Below, piece by piece: positions 1 through 12,440 of a DNA stretch of 64,000 nt; the first letter of the stretch is position 1; every line of letters starts with the position of its first letter. The notes under the pieces were generated by a model. The model saw only the letters and a program-made list of their open reading frames with translations. It did no database searches and was not told where the DNA came from. The position numbers and the translations under genes were made by a program. Source of the DNA: Struthio camelus (lineage: Eukaryota > Chordata > Aves > Struthioniformes > Struthionidae). The stretch is from the NCBI RefSeq assembly GCF_040807025.1, contig NC_090981.1, positions 37,985,817-38,049,816 of the forward strand, given 5' to 3'.

Positions 1-271
1 TTTAGTACGGTCTATTACTGAAAGAGAAGGAAAATAGAGAAATACAGAAATTGATTTTGCATTGTATTTCTGCCTGAGATATTCTTTTATACAGTATATA
101 TGGGCTGCCCTTTAAAAGGGTATAAAAACCTCATGTTCTGCTAATAGAAAATAAGCTAAGTGACTGCAAGTATCCCCAGGCCTTTGCAGGTGCTAATCCT
201 TAATGCAGATTAGAAATATAAAGCTTTTTATAGCATGTTCATAAAACACCTCTGGTAAACTTTCTGGAATT

Positions 272-337
272 GCCTCAGCCTCTGCCTCTGTTTCACCTCA
301 CCTCATCTCGCCTTCCCTCTCCTCTCGTTTTCCCTTA
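272..337 (+). repeat. polypyrimidine-rich tract
   Basis: The plus strand is almost uninterrupted C and T for about 65 bases, with CCTC and CTCTG motifs recurring. It is low complexity, not a clean microsatellite. It resembles a long splice-acceptor pyrimidine tract, but no plausible coding exon follows it. Confidence 0.6.
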
Positions 338-3300
338 GTTTGCTGGTGTGCCAAATTCCAGACATACACTAAATGGCCCTGTCACATTTGTTGTGAGTTC
401 TTTCCTGTTTTATCTCCTATTGTGCAAAGATCTAGTGTAGTGGGGTTTTTTTATTGACGAACATTTTCAATTATCTAAAATACAATTATTCTTCCTTTTT
501 CACTGTGCATTAATTTGGCTCGTTGCTTACAGCTATTGTTTATAAGGCTGGATGAAATTCTGTCTAGTATACTGGTATCTGTTCAGCAATCCGTACTGAA
601 TTCTGGCAACTTAAAAAGCTTTTTTCAGAAATGATAATATCATAGATACACTTAGCGTTCTTAGTCTGTGCAAAACAAGGTGGCTAATATCTTCTTCAGT
701 CATGATTCTTAGTATATATCTCCGTATTTCGATCCCTATATGTCACTTGCTCTAATGGCATTTGATGTCTCTGTTCAAATTTCTGAAAAGATCTCTTTTC
801 TCATTTCTAATCACCTTGCCCTGATTCACTTTGCCCTATCAATCCATCTTCCTGTAGCAATACAGAACTGCTGTCCCTGGCTAGTAAAAATGCTGCCTCC
901 CAGCTACAAGATTTATAAAAGCTGCTTGAGAGATAAAACTATCCTCTTGGTCAGTTATAGCAGTTTATTTCTTTGTAAGCTGCCTAGTCTTATGATTTTC
1001 TTAAAATCTTTTGGGGATGCTAAGTCATATTCTCAGCCGGTGTAAGCTGGCCTATTTTCGTTTAAGTCAGGGAACTATGTTGGTCTATACTGGATCTGGT
1101 ATAATACAGAGATTATACCTAATCTTTGTATCTTGAACAGGACTGAACATTCTTGTACTAAAAACCTGCCTTTTCTCTACCAGTTGATTTTTATAGATGG
1201 CTAAAATTAGCTTGAAGATTGCTTATGGCCAGTGCCTCGTTCTTAGTAATTGTGCTATATATTTATCAAGGGTCTGCTTCAGTTACTGTATAAAAGAGGA
1301 AAATCATTGCAAACCACTGCTGATTGTGGTTATCAGCACTACATAAATAATGTTAGCTTTTGATGTACAGTGGTGAAATAAGTGGGAGATAATTTAAGAT
1401 TGGGTGAAGAAAAGATTGGTAACATTAATTACTGAACTATATACCTTCATTGGGTCAATGTTCTTTTTGTATCAAACTGGACATTTGACAGCTGACCTGA
1501 CTGAAAATTTGTGCCTTTGCTGAAACAAATTTTCTTTGACCATGTCTAATTCTGAGGGGCAAAAATCAATAAATCAAAGGCCTCCCCCCCTTTTTTTTGA
1601 ATCATTTCTCATGGTCAGCAATTTGTAAGGGAAACAAAGCAGTTCTCCAAAGAGATCTCCAAAGGCACTTCAATTTCAGTCTGCAAAGGATGGTATTTGT
1701 TCCCAAATTCCACCCTAAATGTAGGCTATATTCAACAAGTTCGGTGGTAAAAAAAGCACTAAGGGTTAGACAAGATAACAAAGAACAACATTTATAGAAA
1801 AGTGCTTGTATGGTTGCATAGTAACCAGATGCATATCTTTCTATCTGAGGTGAAGTTTTATGAATAACATTTTATTAAAAGCTGTCGATGTCGCTTACTC
1901 AATGTAGCTACTGAGAAGTATTTGCTTTTGCTTTGTTTGTGAAGTAAAATCCTATAATCACATGTCAAAGGATGTATTTATTGTTTCTTGAAATATGTAC
2001 CAGATAGTCTGGCAGGTTGAGAAGTTGAACTCTGCAGGCACAAGCCCCACAATAAAGTGGGAAAGAGGAAGTCAAACTTGAAAGACATTATTGCTTTTTT
2101 AAATCTAATAAATGTCTTCCTTCTGCGTTAAAATATAATTACTTTTACTTGGCATCTTTACCAGTAGAACATGGCATCTGTTAAAGGCCCTGAAATATTG
2201 GTAGTTTTGACTTTATGGATGCTACCTGGATATATAACCTTCACAATAAGTGTAAATACAGTTTTAGATAGGTAATGTTTTTCTGCCAGTTGTTGTTGCT
2301 GTTACAACAGCAATGAAGATTTCTGCTGTGTCTGAAACCGCTGCTCTGTAAAGTGAAGGTTGTTTTTTTATTTATTTTAGAAAAACAATATTTTTGTGTT
2401 ATTTCATAGAAAGAAAGCATCTAAAATTGTTCTCTGGTTGATAGTATTGTGTTGGCATCGACACTGAACCATATTGCAGGGTATATCACATTAGAGGCAT
2501 TTGAATTTCCTGTTACCGGCAAGCTGACATCTGGTTCATAACTTTCAGCATAGTGTGTCTCTTAATGTAGCATCAATAGCCTAAATCAAGCACACAAAAA
2601 CCCACACTTGGAGATCAAAAGCCCATTTTCAGTATCATTAATATCTGATTGTGTATTAAAAACCAAATTAATTGTATTTACAAGAGGATATATACATTCA
2701 AATCATGACCTGCTTAAAAAGAGACGTCAAATTTGGAACAATCCAGGTATTATTCACAGTGTTTTTCTTGTCCCAGTCATTGAGGGAATGTCTAATGTAG
2801 CCTGAATCCTAAGAAACGAGAGCAAACTTCAGCAACTTAAACTGTGTGAAATAAGTAAGTGTTAAAGAAAGCCATTGTTCTCAATTACAGCATTTGATGT
2901 GGCTTTCTGTGTAATGGGGTTTGCAAAAGCTCAGCGTGTATTTATGATCTAAACAGTCTCTGTCCAATGGCCTCCTATTGTCCCTGTCAAAATACTCTTG
3001 AAGCATTTCCTCTGAGACTCTGAGATAAAGTAAGTGACTGAAAATATCAGATTTCTAATATATTACCCAGTGGGTTCAACTTTAATTTCCTAAATAGATA
3101 TCTCTCATATGGAGATGTAAAGCTACAGTGAGCTTCTGGCTTTCTTCTGATTGCTTTATGAGTGATGCTTACCCCATCAGGGAAGCACTATTCCTGCTGT
3201 TTAGATGACCAGCTGAGACACAAGGAAAGGAAGAAAAAGTACATCTGGACCTTTCAGTGTGAAGTACTGCATATTTGCATTAACCTTACATGCTGACCCT

Positions 3301-4647
3301 TTATACAGTTAATAATGAAACACTAAAGTTCAGTATGAAGAAAACTCACTATGAACATAATACACCTCATGAGCATAAAAGAAAAAGTCTATCAAGTACA
3401 CTATAAATTATTGATGTGACTGTATTTATTGCATACAATTAAATAGCCTTACTTTATCATATAAAGGACTGTTACACATTTGCCGTGATGACTACTTAGT
3501 TTACAGCCCACTTTGCAATTTTATGCTGTGCTTAAAAGGAGTGCTTGCCTAAATAAATACTGCACAGTTCAAATAGGAGTTTCAGAACCAGACACTGAGA
3601 AAGCACACAATGTGTGTTAGTTTTCCATTACCCTTATTTTAATTTTTTCCAGTTGTAATAACTGCTTAAAGGTGGCAACTATTATCTGGGCAGAGCCAGA
3701 AAAAGAAAAAGAAAAAAGAAAAGTCTGATGACCTTCAGCTCAGTCTGTCACTTCAAAATATAGAAAATGTGAAATGTTTCTAGATTACTGTCCCTATCCA
3801 CTCCAGCCTGCAAATAGGCCAGGCACAATGTGGCCTGCTCAATTATGTCAAGTCAGTTAGCATTTTTCTAACTCCTTCCCAAATCTATAAATTATGGATA
3901 ATAGTTTTTATCTTTACACACTTATTAATGAGGCTGAATTGTCTGTAGAGCATTGATGAAAAATCTTAGGGTAGTTCTGTATCAGTATTCAGTGTTGAGA
4001 TAAAAATATGTGAAAATCAAGATAGCATTTTCTTAAGTCTCAAGTCCTGAAATTTCAGAGCGAGAGGATGTTTTTTAAGTGACGTAAGTTAACACATAAT
4101 TTTTCTATGTATTTCTCATTTGTCCATTAAACTAAAATCACTAAAAATATATTTTGGAGCTAGCTCTTTTGCTGTGATCTGAATAAGCTATCCCATAGAC
4201 TAGGAATGTTCACATTCTTTTTAGGATACATTTAGAGCTTACCTGGAATGAGAAAGTAGCCATTTAAAAAAATTATAGTTCTGTGTCATTGCCTTAATGC
4301 TTTTGCACAGCAGACAAAGTAAATTGAGCTTTCATTCAGCAGTCCTACTAGCAAAATGCCTTCTCATATTTTACCGTAGTAACCAGTGGAAATATTGGCT
4401 AACCTATTCTTTATTAAAATGTTCATTTTCCTTGTACTGCAATGCCCCTGGCCTTGGCATATTTCTTGTGAGCTGCTGCTGGAAAATTCTCTGTGCTTGG
4501 CAGAAGTCAAGAATTTATGATGTGCCTCTGAGCAGCGCTGAGGCAAACAGCAAAAGCTGTTATCCTTAGTGCACTTTTGCAAGGCTATCTGTTAAAATGG
4601 GCATCCAATCCGAAATTCCTGTTTGTGTTTCAATATTATTTTGCTAG

Positions 4648-4671
4648 AAAAAAAAAAACACCAAAAAAAAA
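4648..4671. repeat. two adjacent A runs
   Basis: An 11-base and a 9-base A run are separated by CACC. This is ordinary low-complexity sequence. Confidence 0.8.
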
Positions 4672-5767
4672 TCCTCTGCCTAAGCGTGGTATTTAGGAGC
4701 TGCATAATCCCACAAAGCACATATCAAATGTTCCTTATCTGCAAAGCATTTTAAAAGTAGGAAGACAAGGATGAATTACCCTTGGCATTGTGAAGCCAGA
4801 CTATGATGTGTAATATAAAAGTGGACTGCCATTATTATGCTGACTTTGGATAAGATTGGGGCCTGTGTCTCAGAAGCAATGACAGACTTGTTCTGAACAA
4901 ATGTATACAGCTAAAGTTACTGTCATAAGCTTACAGTGAAGGTAAATTCCCATGGGATGTCTGCTAAATAATTCTGCATGTAAGAGTCCACAAGGGTGAC
5001 TTCTCTGGGAATACTCTTTCTGTAAATACATTCTTCAATGACAGAAAGTTTGCACCTTGGAAATAATTTGGTGTTTCTTGCTTACTCAATTTATCATGTT
5101 GAGTAGGAAGACTTTTTAGAGGAAGGTTATGTTTCCTATAACTGAAGTGATCTCTGCCACACACAAAGAAGACCAGAGGATCCAACTCCATATCTAAATT
5201 AATTATAGCTAAGAGAGCAGTACTTCTCCCCTGTCCGTTCAATGTCAAGATTACGTAGAGATAGTCCAGTACAAAAACTTGTGAAGCCTCATTGCTTTAT
5301 GGCTGAGGATGGATTAATTTGCTTAAACATAGATCATTCTAGTTAGTGTAGAAGTCTGTCTTGTCAGTGGCAATTTATTCGATACAGTCTGCGGATGTTA
5401 TTTTTCTAACCTCAAGGCAGATGTCTAAAAATGGTCAGATAAGTACCAACCTAAACACATCTGTTTTATTCATGGTTTATAAAAGGAATTTATGTATCAT
5501 GGTAGGTAAGTCAGCTGAAGATGTCTGTGTTAAGCTGTGAATCTCATCATGCCTGACTTCATGATTTCTTCTGTCCCTCAAGTGAGGCCAATATGCACCT
5601 CACTTAGGTAATAGTTATCCAAGTTTGCATACTCTTAAATATTTTAGTATATTTTGCACTATCTGAATTACATTCTTCTTTATAATAGCTGATATCTGCA
5701 AATGTAGATCACAGTCACATATTCACTCTATAGGAAGACTTAAGTTTCAGGTAGGATTTGTAATAAA

Positions 5768-5784
5768 GCTATAAAAGGGGGCTG
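5768..5784 (+). promoter_or_regulatory. TATA-box-like core promoter motif
   Basis: The sequence reads GCTATAAAAGGGGGCTG: a perfect TATAAAAG core with a GC flank on each side, the arrangement of strong RNA polymerase II TATA promoters. A start site would be expected about 25-30 bases downstream, near 5800, on the plus strand. No open frame or exon of note follows in the next kilobase. It may be a chance match, an unannotated non-coding transcript's promoter, or a relic. Confidence 0.25.
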
Positions 5785-6470
5785 TAATGAGGGCATAGTG
5801 ACCCTTTGTGACACTTACTTCCAAAATTCATGCTCATAGTGCAAGTTCGCCTGTGGCCTGTAAATATCATAAGTGTAAAAACACCATTTCCACTTCCTTC
5901 TTAAAATCTTCTCTATGAATACTGAAATTCTATCACGGCAAATATGTTTTCACACCTCTCCAGTTTTCCTGCGATAAGGTAACAGCATCTGAACTGACTG
6001 AGCTACAGACAGAGATTTTTCAGAGAGATCTTTAGAGTTTAGTAGAATTCCTGGGTTCCCCAATTTTAGCATAATCCAGGACCGATACAGTAATATGAGC
6101 ACAAACTCCACCAAGTCTGTTCTGTTGCACGTATAAATTACCCACTAACATCACTACAAATTATAAGTGCAAATATCTGAAGTCTTTGGGTCATCCATTC
6201 AGCTGATTACTATCTGTGGAGGGATACCAATTTATATAAGCCATAAATTAGTTCCTTGGCTTGTTAGAAAAAAATGGGTAGAAGAAAACATGTCTACTGT
6301 TTCTGTATGTGCTCATTCTGGTACATAAATGATGTTTAACCTATAAGCAGTCACTAGTCGGAGATGGCAGGCTTGACTGCATGTCTGAGTCTTAGTGTAT
6401 TTCTGAGGCACTTCAGGCTAGCCTGGTTAATCTGGACAGCTTTTTCTTAAGCGAGGTGTTTCCAATTCTT

Positions 6471-6509
6471 AAAAAAAAAAAAAAAAAAAAAGAAAGGGAA
6501 AAAAAAAAT
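6471..6509. repeat. A-rich simple repeat (A21 then GAAAGGG then A run)
   Basis: An uninterrupted run of 21 A residues is followed by a short G-containing interruption and a second A run. The sequence before it does not read as the end of a retrocopy I can recognise, so I call it low complexity and not a poly(A) tail. Confidence 0.85.
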
Positions 6510-6533
6510 ATCACCAATATTGATTCTTTAAAA

Positions 6534-6600
6534 TCTGGGCCCGAATGAGTTCATTGAAATGAGTTGAAAGCCTCCCATTCAATTTAGTGGGGCTAGACTT
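6534..6600. repeat. decayed palindromic amniote-type interspersed repeat
   Basis: The segment carries CATTGAAATGAGTTGAAAGC followed by CTCCCATTCAATTTAGTGGGG. This matches the layout of an old palindromic repeat, known from memory to be common in turtles, crocodiles and birds, in which a CATTGA(A/C)TTCAATG-type core sits beside AACTCCCATTGACTTCAATGGG. The two arms are partly self-complementary, as expected of a non-autonomous DNA-transposon remnant. The family name is not certain. About 20 per cent or more of positions look changed, so the copy is ancient. Confidence 0.45.
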
Positions 6601-9600
6601 AAACTATTAAAGCTATTTTTCAGCGAGAATCAAATCCAAAGTTTTTATGGCAGTTTGAAATGCTAAATAATTTGTTCCAGCACTTAACGCAGTTCACTGA
6701 CTGCCTAAATTACTTTCTAATGCTTCGGTATATCTCTGAAAATAAGCTGACTGATTTATCAGTAAATGTGCCTTTCTTGACAGCTGTTGTCCAGTCTTTT
6801 ATGCACTACCATTTTTTTATGGTGTTTTTCCTACTTTGAGATGATTATATGTCACAGTACCCTAGCTTTTGGTAGCATACGCTCTAATATAGAGTAAACT
6901 ATGTTCTGGGCAAAATATCTAATTTTCCAGTCGCTAATCCTGACCTGCAAAACTAGCTTCAGTGACCATGCTTATCTTGGTGACCAGGACACTAAAATAA
7001 CCTCAATAAACATGGACAATATGTATTTTTTTCAAATAAATGAAACCTTAAAGGAATACTGACAAGTTATTTCTTGTATATGCCAAACAAAATACAGGTG
7101 TCTTCTGAAATCCCTACTAGGGAGTTTCTTGCAAGAATCTGTTACAGGAACAGCAGCTGATTTGGGAATCACCTGTTTCTGTTTACTTGCTTTTGAAAAA
7201 GTCATTTTCAGCATTCTTCATGATCCTCCTTTTCCTTTTTGCTACCCCCCTTTTATAACTAATCTATTAGAGAGCAGTTAGAGTTTGATTTCTAATGAGA
7301 TCATCCGCTATGATTTATATCTTGTTTTCTTCTCGAGCCAGTACCTCTCACATTGACTCATGCTGAGTATTATTTGATTGCTGAAATAGCTATGTTGAAT
7401 TCAGTTGAAGTACTGAAGGTGTATGTTGTTTCTCAAAGAAAAAGCAAAAGATAGTAGAGTCTGTCCCTATAATAATTTCCATGGCTTTGTGAAACATTTT
7501 AAAGTCTAGATGTAAGTAAGGAAATAGAACCCCACTTAGGCAAATTCTTTGTAAATGCTTGATACCTGGGTTAATTCCCCATCTTTTCCAGGTATTAAAT
7601 ATTGGGTGAGCAGGTGCTCACATTGAAATATTGGCCCACAGTTTTTTCCTGCCTATGGTGCAGCTTATGTCTTTTTATGTCTGCTCAATCTGTTAAGCAG
7701 TCTAAGTCTTGTACATTTTCATGTTCCTTTCCCACCGCTCACAGCAGTAGCTTGGAAGTTAGAATTTATTTTGTACCTGTACTTAGCTGTAGTCACTGAA
7801 GAAACAATGTCATGCTTTTCTGTGTTTTAATTGGAGCAGACATTAAGATGGATGTGATTATTTTGGTTTACTGCTTTTCTTTTTCTTAGCCATTGTCATG
7901 CAATGTCAGCATAATATACGGAACAAAGTTTCTTTTGTTTATCCTCTCTGCTGAACTGTGGGATACCAACTACTGTAAAATTAGTATTGGAAAAAGAATA
8001 AACAATAGATGCAGGTACAGGTGGGAAGAGGGTGACTTTTATTATTCCTGTTTAAGTTACTGTGAAAATAAATTTTCAGTATTTTTTCAATAGCCAAGTT
8101 CTGCTACTGTGCTACAAAAAAAGTCAAAATCTAAGTGGCTAAAGGTTATAAGGGTATTTTTGCAAGTCATATGCATTCTTTAATACTTTTTCTGGTTAGG
8201 AATTGAAAACAAATTCCAATATATTGATCCAAAAGTGTCTTTCAAGGAAAATAAGCAGAGCGCAACATATCATGTCTACCCTTTGCCAATAGCCTTAAAC
8301 AAATAGTAGATAATCAGAGCTAACCACAGAAAAGAAAAATATAAAGGAGGTTTTTCAAGAGCAACTGAAAAGGATTTAAAAGCATCTATTTCATTGATGT
8401 TTTGGACTTAGAGTGTGAAATTCCATAGAGGTGCTAAATCTGCTGTGATGATTTTCCTTTTGTGTAATGAAGAATATGTAAACAGTGCTACTAGGGCAGA
8501 TCAAAGGCCAGTCTACCTCAATATCAATTTCCTGTTTCTTCTAATTTTCACTGTTGGATATTTAGAGAGTAAATAGATATAGTCTTCCTTTTTTTTACTA
8601 AAATCCGTGCAGGATTGTAGGCTCTGTTACTTGCAATGTTTAGATGCATGGAATAGCTAAGGACATAATTTCAAAAGCCGAGTTGAGGCAAATTGATCCT
8701 GAAAGATTGTCAGTGGTTTTCAAATCTTAAATTAGTACAGTCTTTATAGTTCTTCCACTATGTACACTGAGGGTTGGTTAGAGGAAGGTGAGGTTTACAC
8801 TATAGAAATAAGAACGGCGAGAGGCTGACAATAGCTGAGGCTCAATGAGCAGCTGTGAGGTACCCTTCTCCGTGTGGAGGGCAAGCGTCCCCGTCCCCCT
8901 TCATGATCCTGGTACTTGTGTGGCCATTTTGCTCCCTTTGGCTTTGATAGGTCTGTCCTTTGTGTCAATGAAATCTCTCATATCTTGAATGGTATTATCC
9001 CTAACCTGATAATTTTGTTAATCAACCTTAGGGCTTGATTTGTTATTAACCCTTTTATATGAACTCTTTCACTAATTTTCATTAATTGTTCTTTAGACTG
9101 AGAAGCTCTCTAAGCTAGGAGGAAAAAAAAAAGAAGAGAAAGCAAGGTTTTAACTTCACACTGGAGATGTAATATTTTGTATAAGAGACATTTTTATAAT
9201 GGAGACGGTGGTAATTGCCTTTAAACAGTATCCTCAAATGATAGTCTCGGCTATGCATTATGTGAAACAGGAAATGCTTGTAAGAAAGTACCATGAATTG
9301 AAACTAACTCACAAGATCAGATTTTCATGTTCATATTTTTGGAAAGCAACCATTTCTTTAAAATTGAGCAGCAGTGTACCATTTTGTATCATTTTGATCT
9401 TAATTAAATTTTAACATGTGCTGCTTTACTTGCTTGCATTTCTTTTGCCACAAGCTGAGAACTGCCAAGGCAGTTCTTGAACTTTTTTTTTCTGGTGTGA
9501 TTTTGTTATTAGAGAAGGATAATATTATATATCGGCCAAGAAATGTTTGTAAATGAAAACCAGGCTGTCTTTATTTGTGGTCAGTAATGCCTTTTTCTAA

Positions 9601-10076
9601 TGAATATCTCTGTACCAGATACTGAAACACATACACATACTTATATAATCAGTGGCTCATATGTGTTTTTGAGACAAGAGAACTTGTCATAGTAAGATGT
9701 CTGGTTGTCTAAACACATTATACACAGTTTTTTGAATTTCCTCCAGCAGAAAAACATTCTGCCAAAGGGAGAAAAAGAAGGCTTAGTTGTATGTATGATA
9801 ATATGAGTCTATGTGTTTAAGCCAGATAACTTCAAATGTCTGCAAGTTAAATATTGAATATTTAACTCTTGTGGAAGGCTGAAACTACCACTTACTTCTA
9901 TCTAAAAGTTAAAAAATCTCTAGCATATAGTGCAATTCTTTCTTCAAAACAGTATTACGCAAATATCTTTCTTTAAGTACACAGCCTGCTGGGTAACAAA
10001 GTGTTGGTGTTAGAATCAATGCAGATTTCAGTCTGCAAAACAATTTGGGGTAGCACCAGCTGTTTGAGTGGTCAGA

Positions 10077-10292
10077 TCATTTTAACTCTTCACATATAAT
10101 ACAGTTATGTGTCTCCTTTACAAAATCAATAGCTTCTCCTATTACAGCTAACATGATTCTCAAGACAGGCTGAAAATGCCACGCAATTACACTCCAAAGC
10201 ACTATTTCTTTCTCTTGTGCCAGCTCTTCTGGAGGCTGAGTAGGTTCCAAAGAGCAACTGAACCCATACTTTCTCAGCAAAAATTTATTTTT
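10077..10292 (-). pseudogene. coding-looking minus-strand segment C (unidentified)
   Basis: The minus strand is open for 72 codons from just after a TAG at 10293-10295 to a TGA at its end. The translation is unlike simple AT-rich noise: an acidic/proline-rich stretch (EPTQPPEELAQEKE) is followed by an amphipathic segment (VLWSVIAWHFQPVLRIMLAV) and a C-terminal Cys-x-x-Cys (CIIC). There is no ATG at the left edge. An AG at the end of GTTCAG inside the frame could be an acceptor. It lies downstream, on the same strand, of two similar segments (10360-10665 and 10808-11086). I do not recognise the protein. It could be a pseudogene piece, an exon, or chance. Confidence 0.25.
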
Positions 10293-10359
10293 CTAAGATA
10301 CTAATTATTGCCAATAGAAAGTCAGTTTTGCTTAGAACCCTTGCCTTTGATGTGTGCGG

Positions 10360-10665
10360 CTAGGGAAAGAAATAAAGAGGCCTCCTCTTTTTTAACATAT
10401 GTTTTAAGTGGGAAAAAGGGTGGATTAGTTTCCTTGATGTCTTTGAACTAACATACCTAGGATGCATACCGGATTCTGTCGCCAGGCTCAGTAGAGACAG
10501 AAGTGAGTATTCCCCTTCGGTAAGTTCTGAAGCATCTCTGTCAACTGCATCTGCATTTTTGTCCAGTCTATACTGATCTAACGTAAAACTCCCTGAAAAT
10601 TTTTTCGGGGCTTCTTCATTCTTGGACTGGTAGAAATACTTAGTGTTACATCCCTGAGCTTTGGG
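10360..10665 (-). pseudogene. coding-looking minus-strand segment B (unidentified, no early Met)
   Basis: This 101-codon minus-strand frame is bounded by stops and has no methionine in its first two thirds, so start-codon-based ORF calling misses it. It is acidic and serine-rich in protein-like fashion (KNEEAPKKFSG, then DQYRLDKNADAVDRDASELT, then SLLSLLSLATESG). A possible exon runs from 10653 (after an AG in CTCAG) to 10457, followed by GTATGT, a strong donor consensus. That gives 197 nt ending in phase 2. The acceptor lacks a good pyrimidine tract. A second frame is also open over part of this interval, which weakens the case. I cannot name the product. Confidence 0.3.
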
Positions 10666-10807
10666 CTACTGACTCTTTCATCGCTGGTCAGTGTGGTGGT
10701 CAGGGAAAGTAAATGAAAAACATTCCTTGCAGAAGGTACCGGTCATTCACCCATCTGTCTTTCTCAAGCTCCCACAGAGCCAGCTAGCAAGTTGTATTTT
10801 CTAAGGG

Positions 10808-11086
10808 TCACGAAGCGAGGGCAGAAAGACTGCTTCTGCTGTCTTCCGATTCAACCTCTGAGAGAGATTTTAGTTTGAATGTCCCAGTAATGCTGGATGG
10901 AACAAGTTCCAACATGACATTTTGAAACGTGTCTGCAAGCATGAATCTGTTATGGAAATTTTGTATTGTGTGTCTGTGAGTGTTAAGAATGAACATTTGT
11001 TCCCTAGGGACAACGCATTTTTTAAGATTACATTTCATTTCATCTACTTTTTGCTGAATATATGCCCTGATTTCACCGTGCTTCAT
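10808..11086 (-). pseudogene. coding-looking minus-strand segment A, 92 codons from an ATG (unidentified)
   Basis: An ATG at 11086-11084 opens 92 codons ending in TGA, with an in-frame TAG three codons upstream. The peptide is mixed in composition: a charged, helix-like start (EIRAYIQQKVDEMKCNLKKC), an LVPSSITG stretch, then a Ser/Glu-rich tail (SLSEVESEDSRSSLSALAS). Beyond the stop the same frame resumes as protein-like sequence (WELEKDRWVNDRYLLQGM) before further stops. That pattern suggests a coding sequence damaged by stops, not a complete small gene. It is the most upstream of three same-strand segments in 1 kb. No family recognised; chance is possible. Confidence 0.3.
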
Positions 11087-11089
11087 TTC

Positions 11090-12440
11090 ATCCTAGGTAC
11101 TCACTAAGTGCTTGCCACTATAAAAAGATCGTGATTAGGCTATTTTAATAATCTTTTAAAGTATTAAATCTATTAATTTCAAATTATTGTGCTTATTATT
11201 ATTTATTTTATTTTATTCAGCAATGTGACTATTGCTTGTATCAATGCTATATAAAAAGTAGCAACATAAACAAACCTGTAGAACCAGTTGCTTCATTCAG
11301 GCTAAAATAACTGCATCATTTATGATGAGTGTATAAAAATCCCTAGCTGTTAGCTATCTAGTTCCTTTGATTTTTGCAGTATTTAGAAAATTTTGAGCTA
11401 TTTCTCTTTTATGAAAGTGACTTCCTTCGTTGATGAATTATTTCCAGTCAGAAAGTCTAGAGATACAATTTGAAATTGATTAGTGTGATTGTTGCTTGAC
11501 TCCAAAGATTAAATTAAAAGTTAGGTGAGATTAAGTTCAGCTGTTAGTATTAAAGTTAGGTGAGATTAAGTTCAGCTATTAGTATTTGAAGCTTTTTCCA
11601 ATGAAATGTTGGAAACACCAACTATTGTTCCAGCAGTGTGAAATGCTGGATGTGTACTTAGCAAGGTCTTTAAAATGTTCTCACTTTGCTTTTTACCTTG
11701 TTTTTCTTCATAATGTTGTACAGTTCATTTTGTTGCACTTTCTTGACAGGCACGTTAGATTTGACCAACTAAATCAATACAGAGTGTTGGGTCCAGGTAT
11801 ATTCACTGGGCTATTTAAAGACTCACATGTGTTATGTTAAGAATTTGATAACTAGAAACAAATCCTGAAGTTTAGACTTGTTCTGACTCTAGATTGGAGA
11901 AAATGGTAGTACACGATAATAACTTCTACTGCATAGTTTCTGATCGGAAAAGTGCACATATGTTGGTATACCTGTAAATTTTCTTCCTCTATCCGTCCCT
12001 AGGTTTAACATAATCATTTTTTTGTTTGTTTCTTCAGGGGAAAATGGAACTTACATTGCTATTTCTTCTGTATTTCAAAGTCCTTCGGTCAGTGTGATGG
12101 CTTATTCAAAAGTGCACTTTATTTTAAGAATGTATGAAATGCTGCAATGATTTTTTAATGCTTTGCACAGGGTCAATACATGAAATATTTTAATATTTTC
12201 TTGTAGTTGGAAATAATTCTTTTTTTTTCCTCTAGCATAAAAACAATGTAGTGAGACAATTATCATTGACCTTCGTGTTTCATTTCCATAATTATTATGA
12301 AATATGCCAAAGCATGCAAGGGAATTAACCTTGAAATTGCTATTATTTGCCAAAGATCCTTAAAACTTTTTAAAGAAAAAATCCCCATATATGAGAAGAT
12401 ATTTTTAAGAATCTAACAACGCAGAGCAAAAAGCGGGTAG
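11090..12440. other. non-coding stretch with one tandem duplication
   Basis: No supported gene. Frames at 11586-11840 (plus) and 12102-12353 (minus) show no motif. The only structure is the tandem duplication at 11520-11587. Confidence 0.65.
11520..11587. repeat. 35-bp tandem duplication, two copies
   Basis: A unit beginning GTTAGGTGAGATTAAGTTCA occurs twice head to tail at 11520-11554 and 11555-11587. The copies differ by one internal base (CTGTT versus CTATT) and drift only at the far end. The near-identity suggests a recent slippage or unequal-exchange event. Confidence 0.95.

Larger units (their letters stand above)
1..5760. other. non-coding stretch, no gene seen
   Basis: No convincing exon or RNA gene was found. 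Open frames are under about 95 codons, overlap on both strands and have the residue make-up of translated AT-rich DNA. Local structure is a pyrimidine-rich tract at about 272-337, a 13-bp near-palindrome at 108-120 just before a TATAAAA, an (AAAAAG)-like purine run near 3699-3723 and two A runs at 4648-4671. I assign no function. Confidence 0.7.
5785..10070. other. non-coding stretch, no gene seen
   Basis: Apart from the A-rich run and repeat remnant at 6471-6600, I see no gene, RNA or mobile element. Frames of 60-71 codons at 7032-7214, 7602-7799, 7893-8093 and 9199-9414 have no recognisable motif and mostly no good start context. A slightly GC-richer patch lies at about 8812-8915. Confidence 0.65.

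Noticed and set aside
6471..6509. A21 run as a possible poly(A) tail of a processed pseudogene
   Set aside because: The preceding sequence has no recognisable gene or open frame, and poly(A) retrocopies are rare in birds because CR1 does not mobilise them well.
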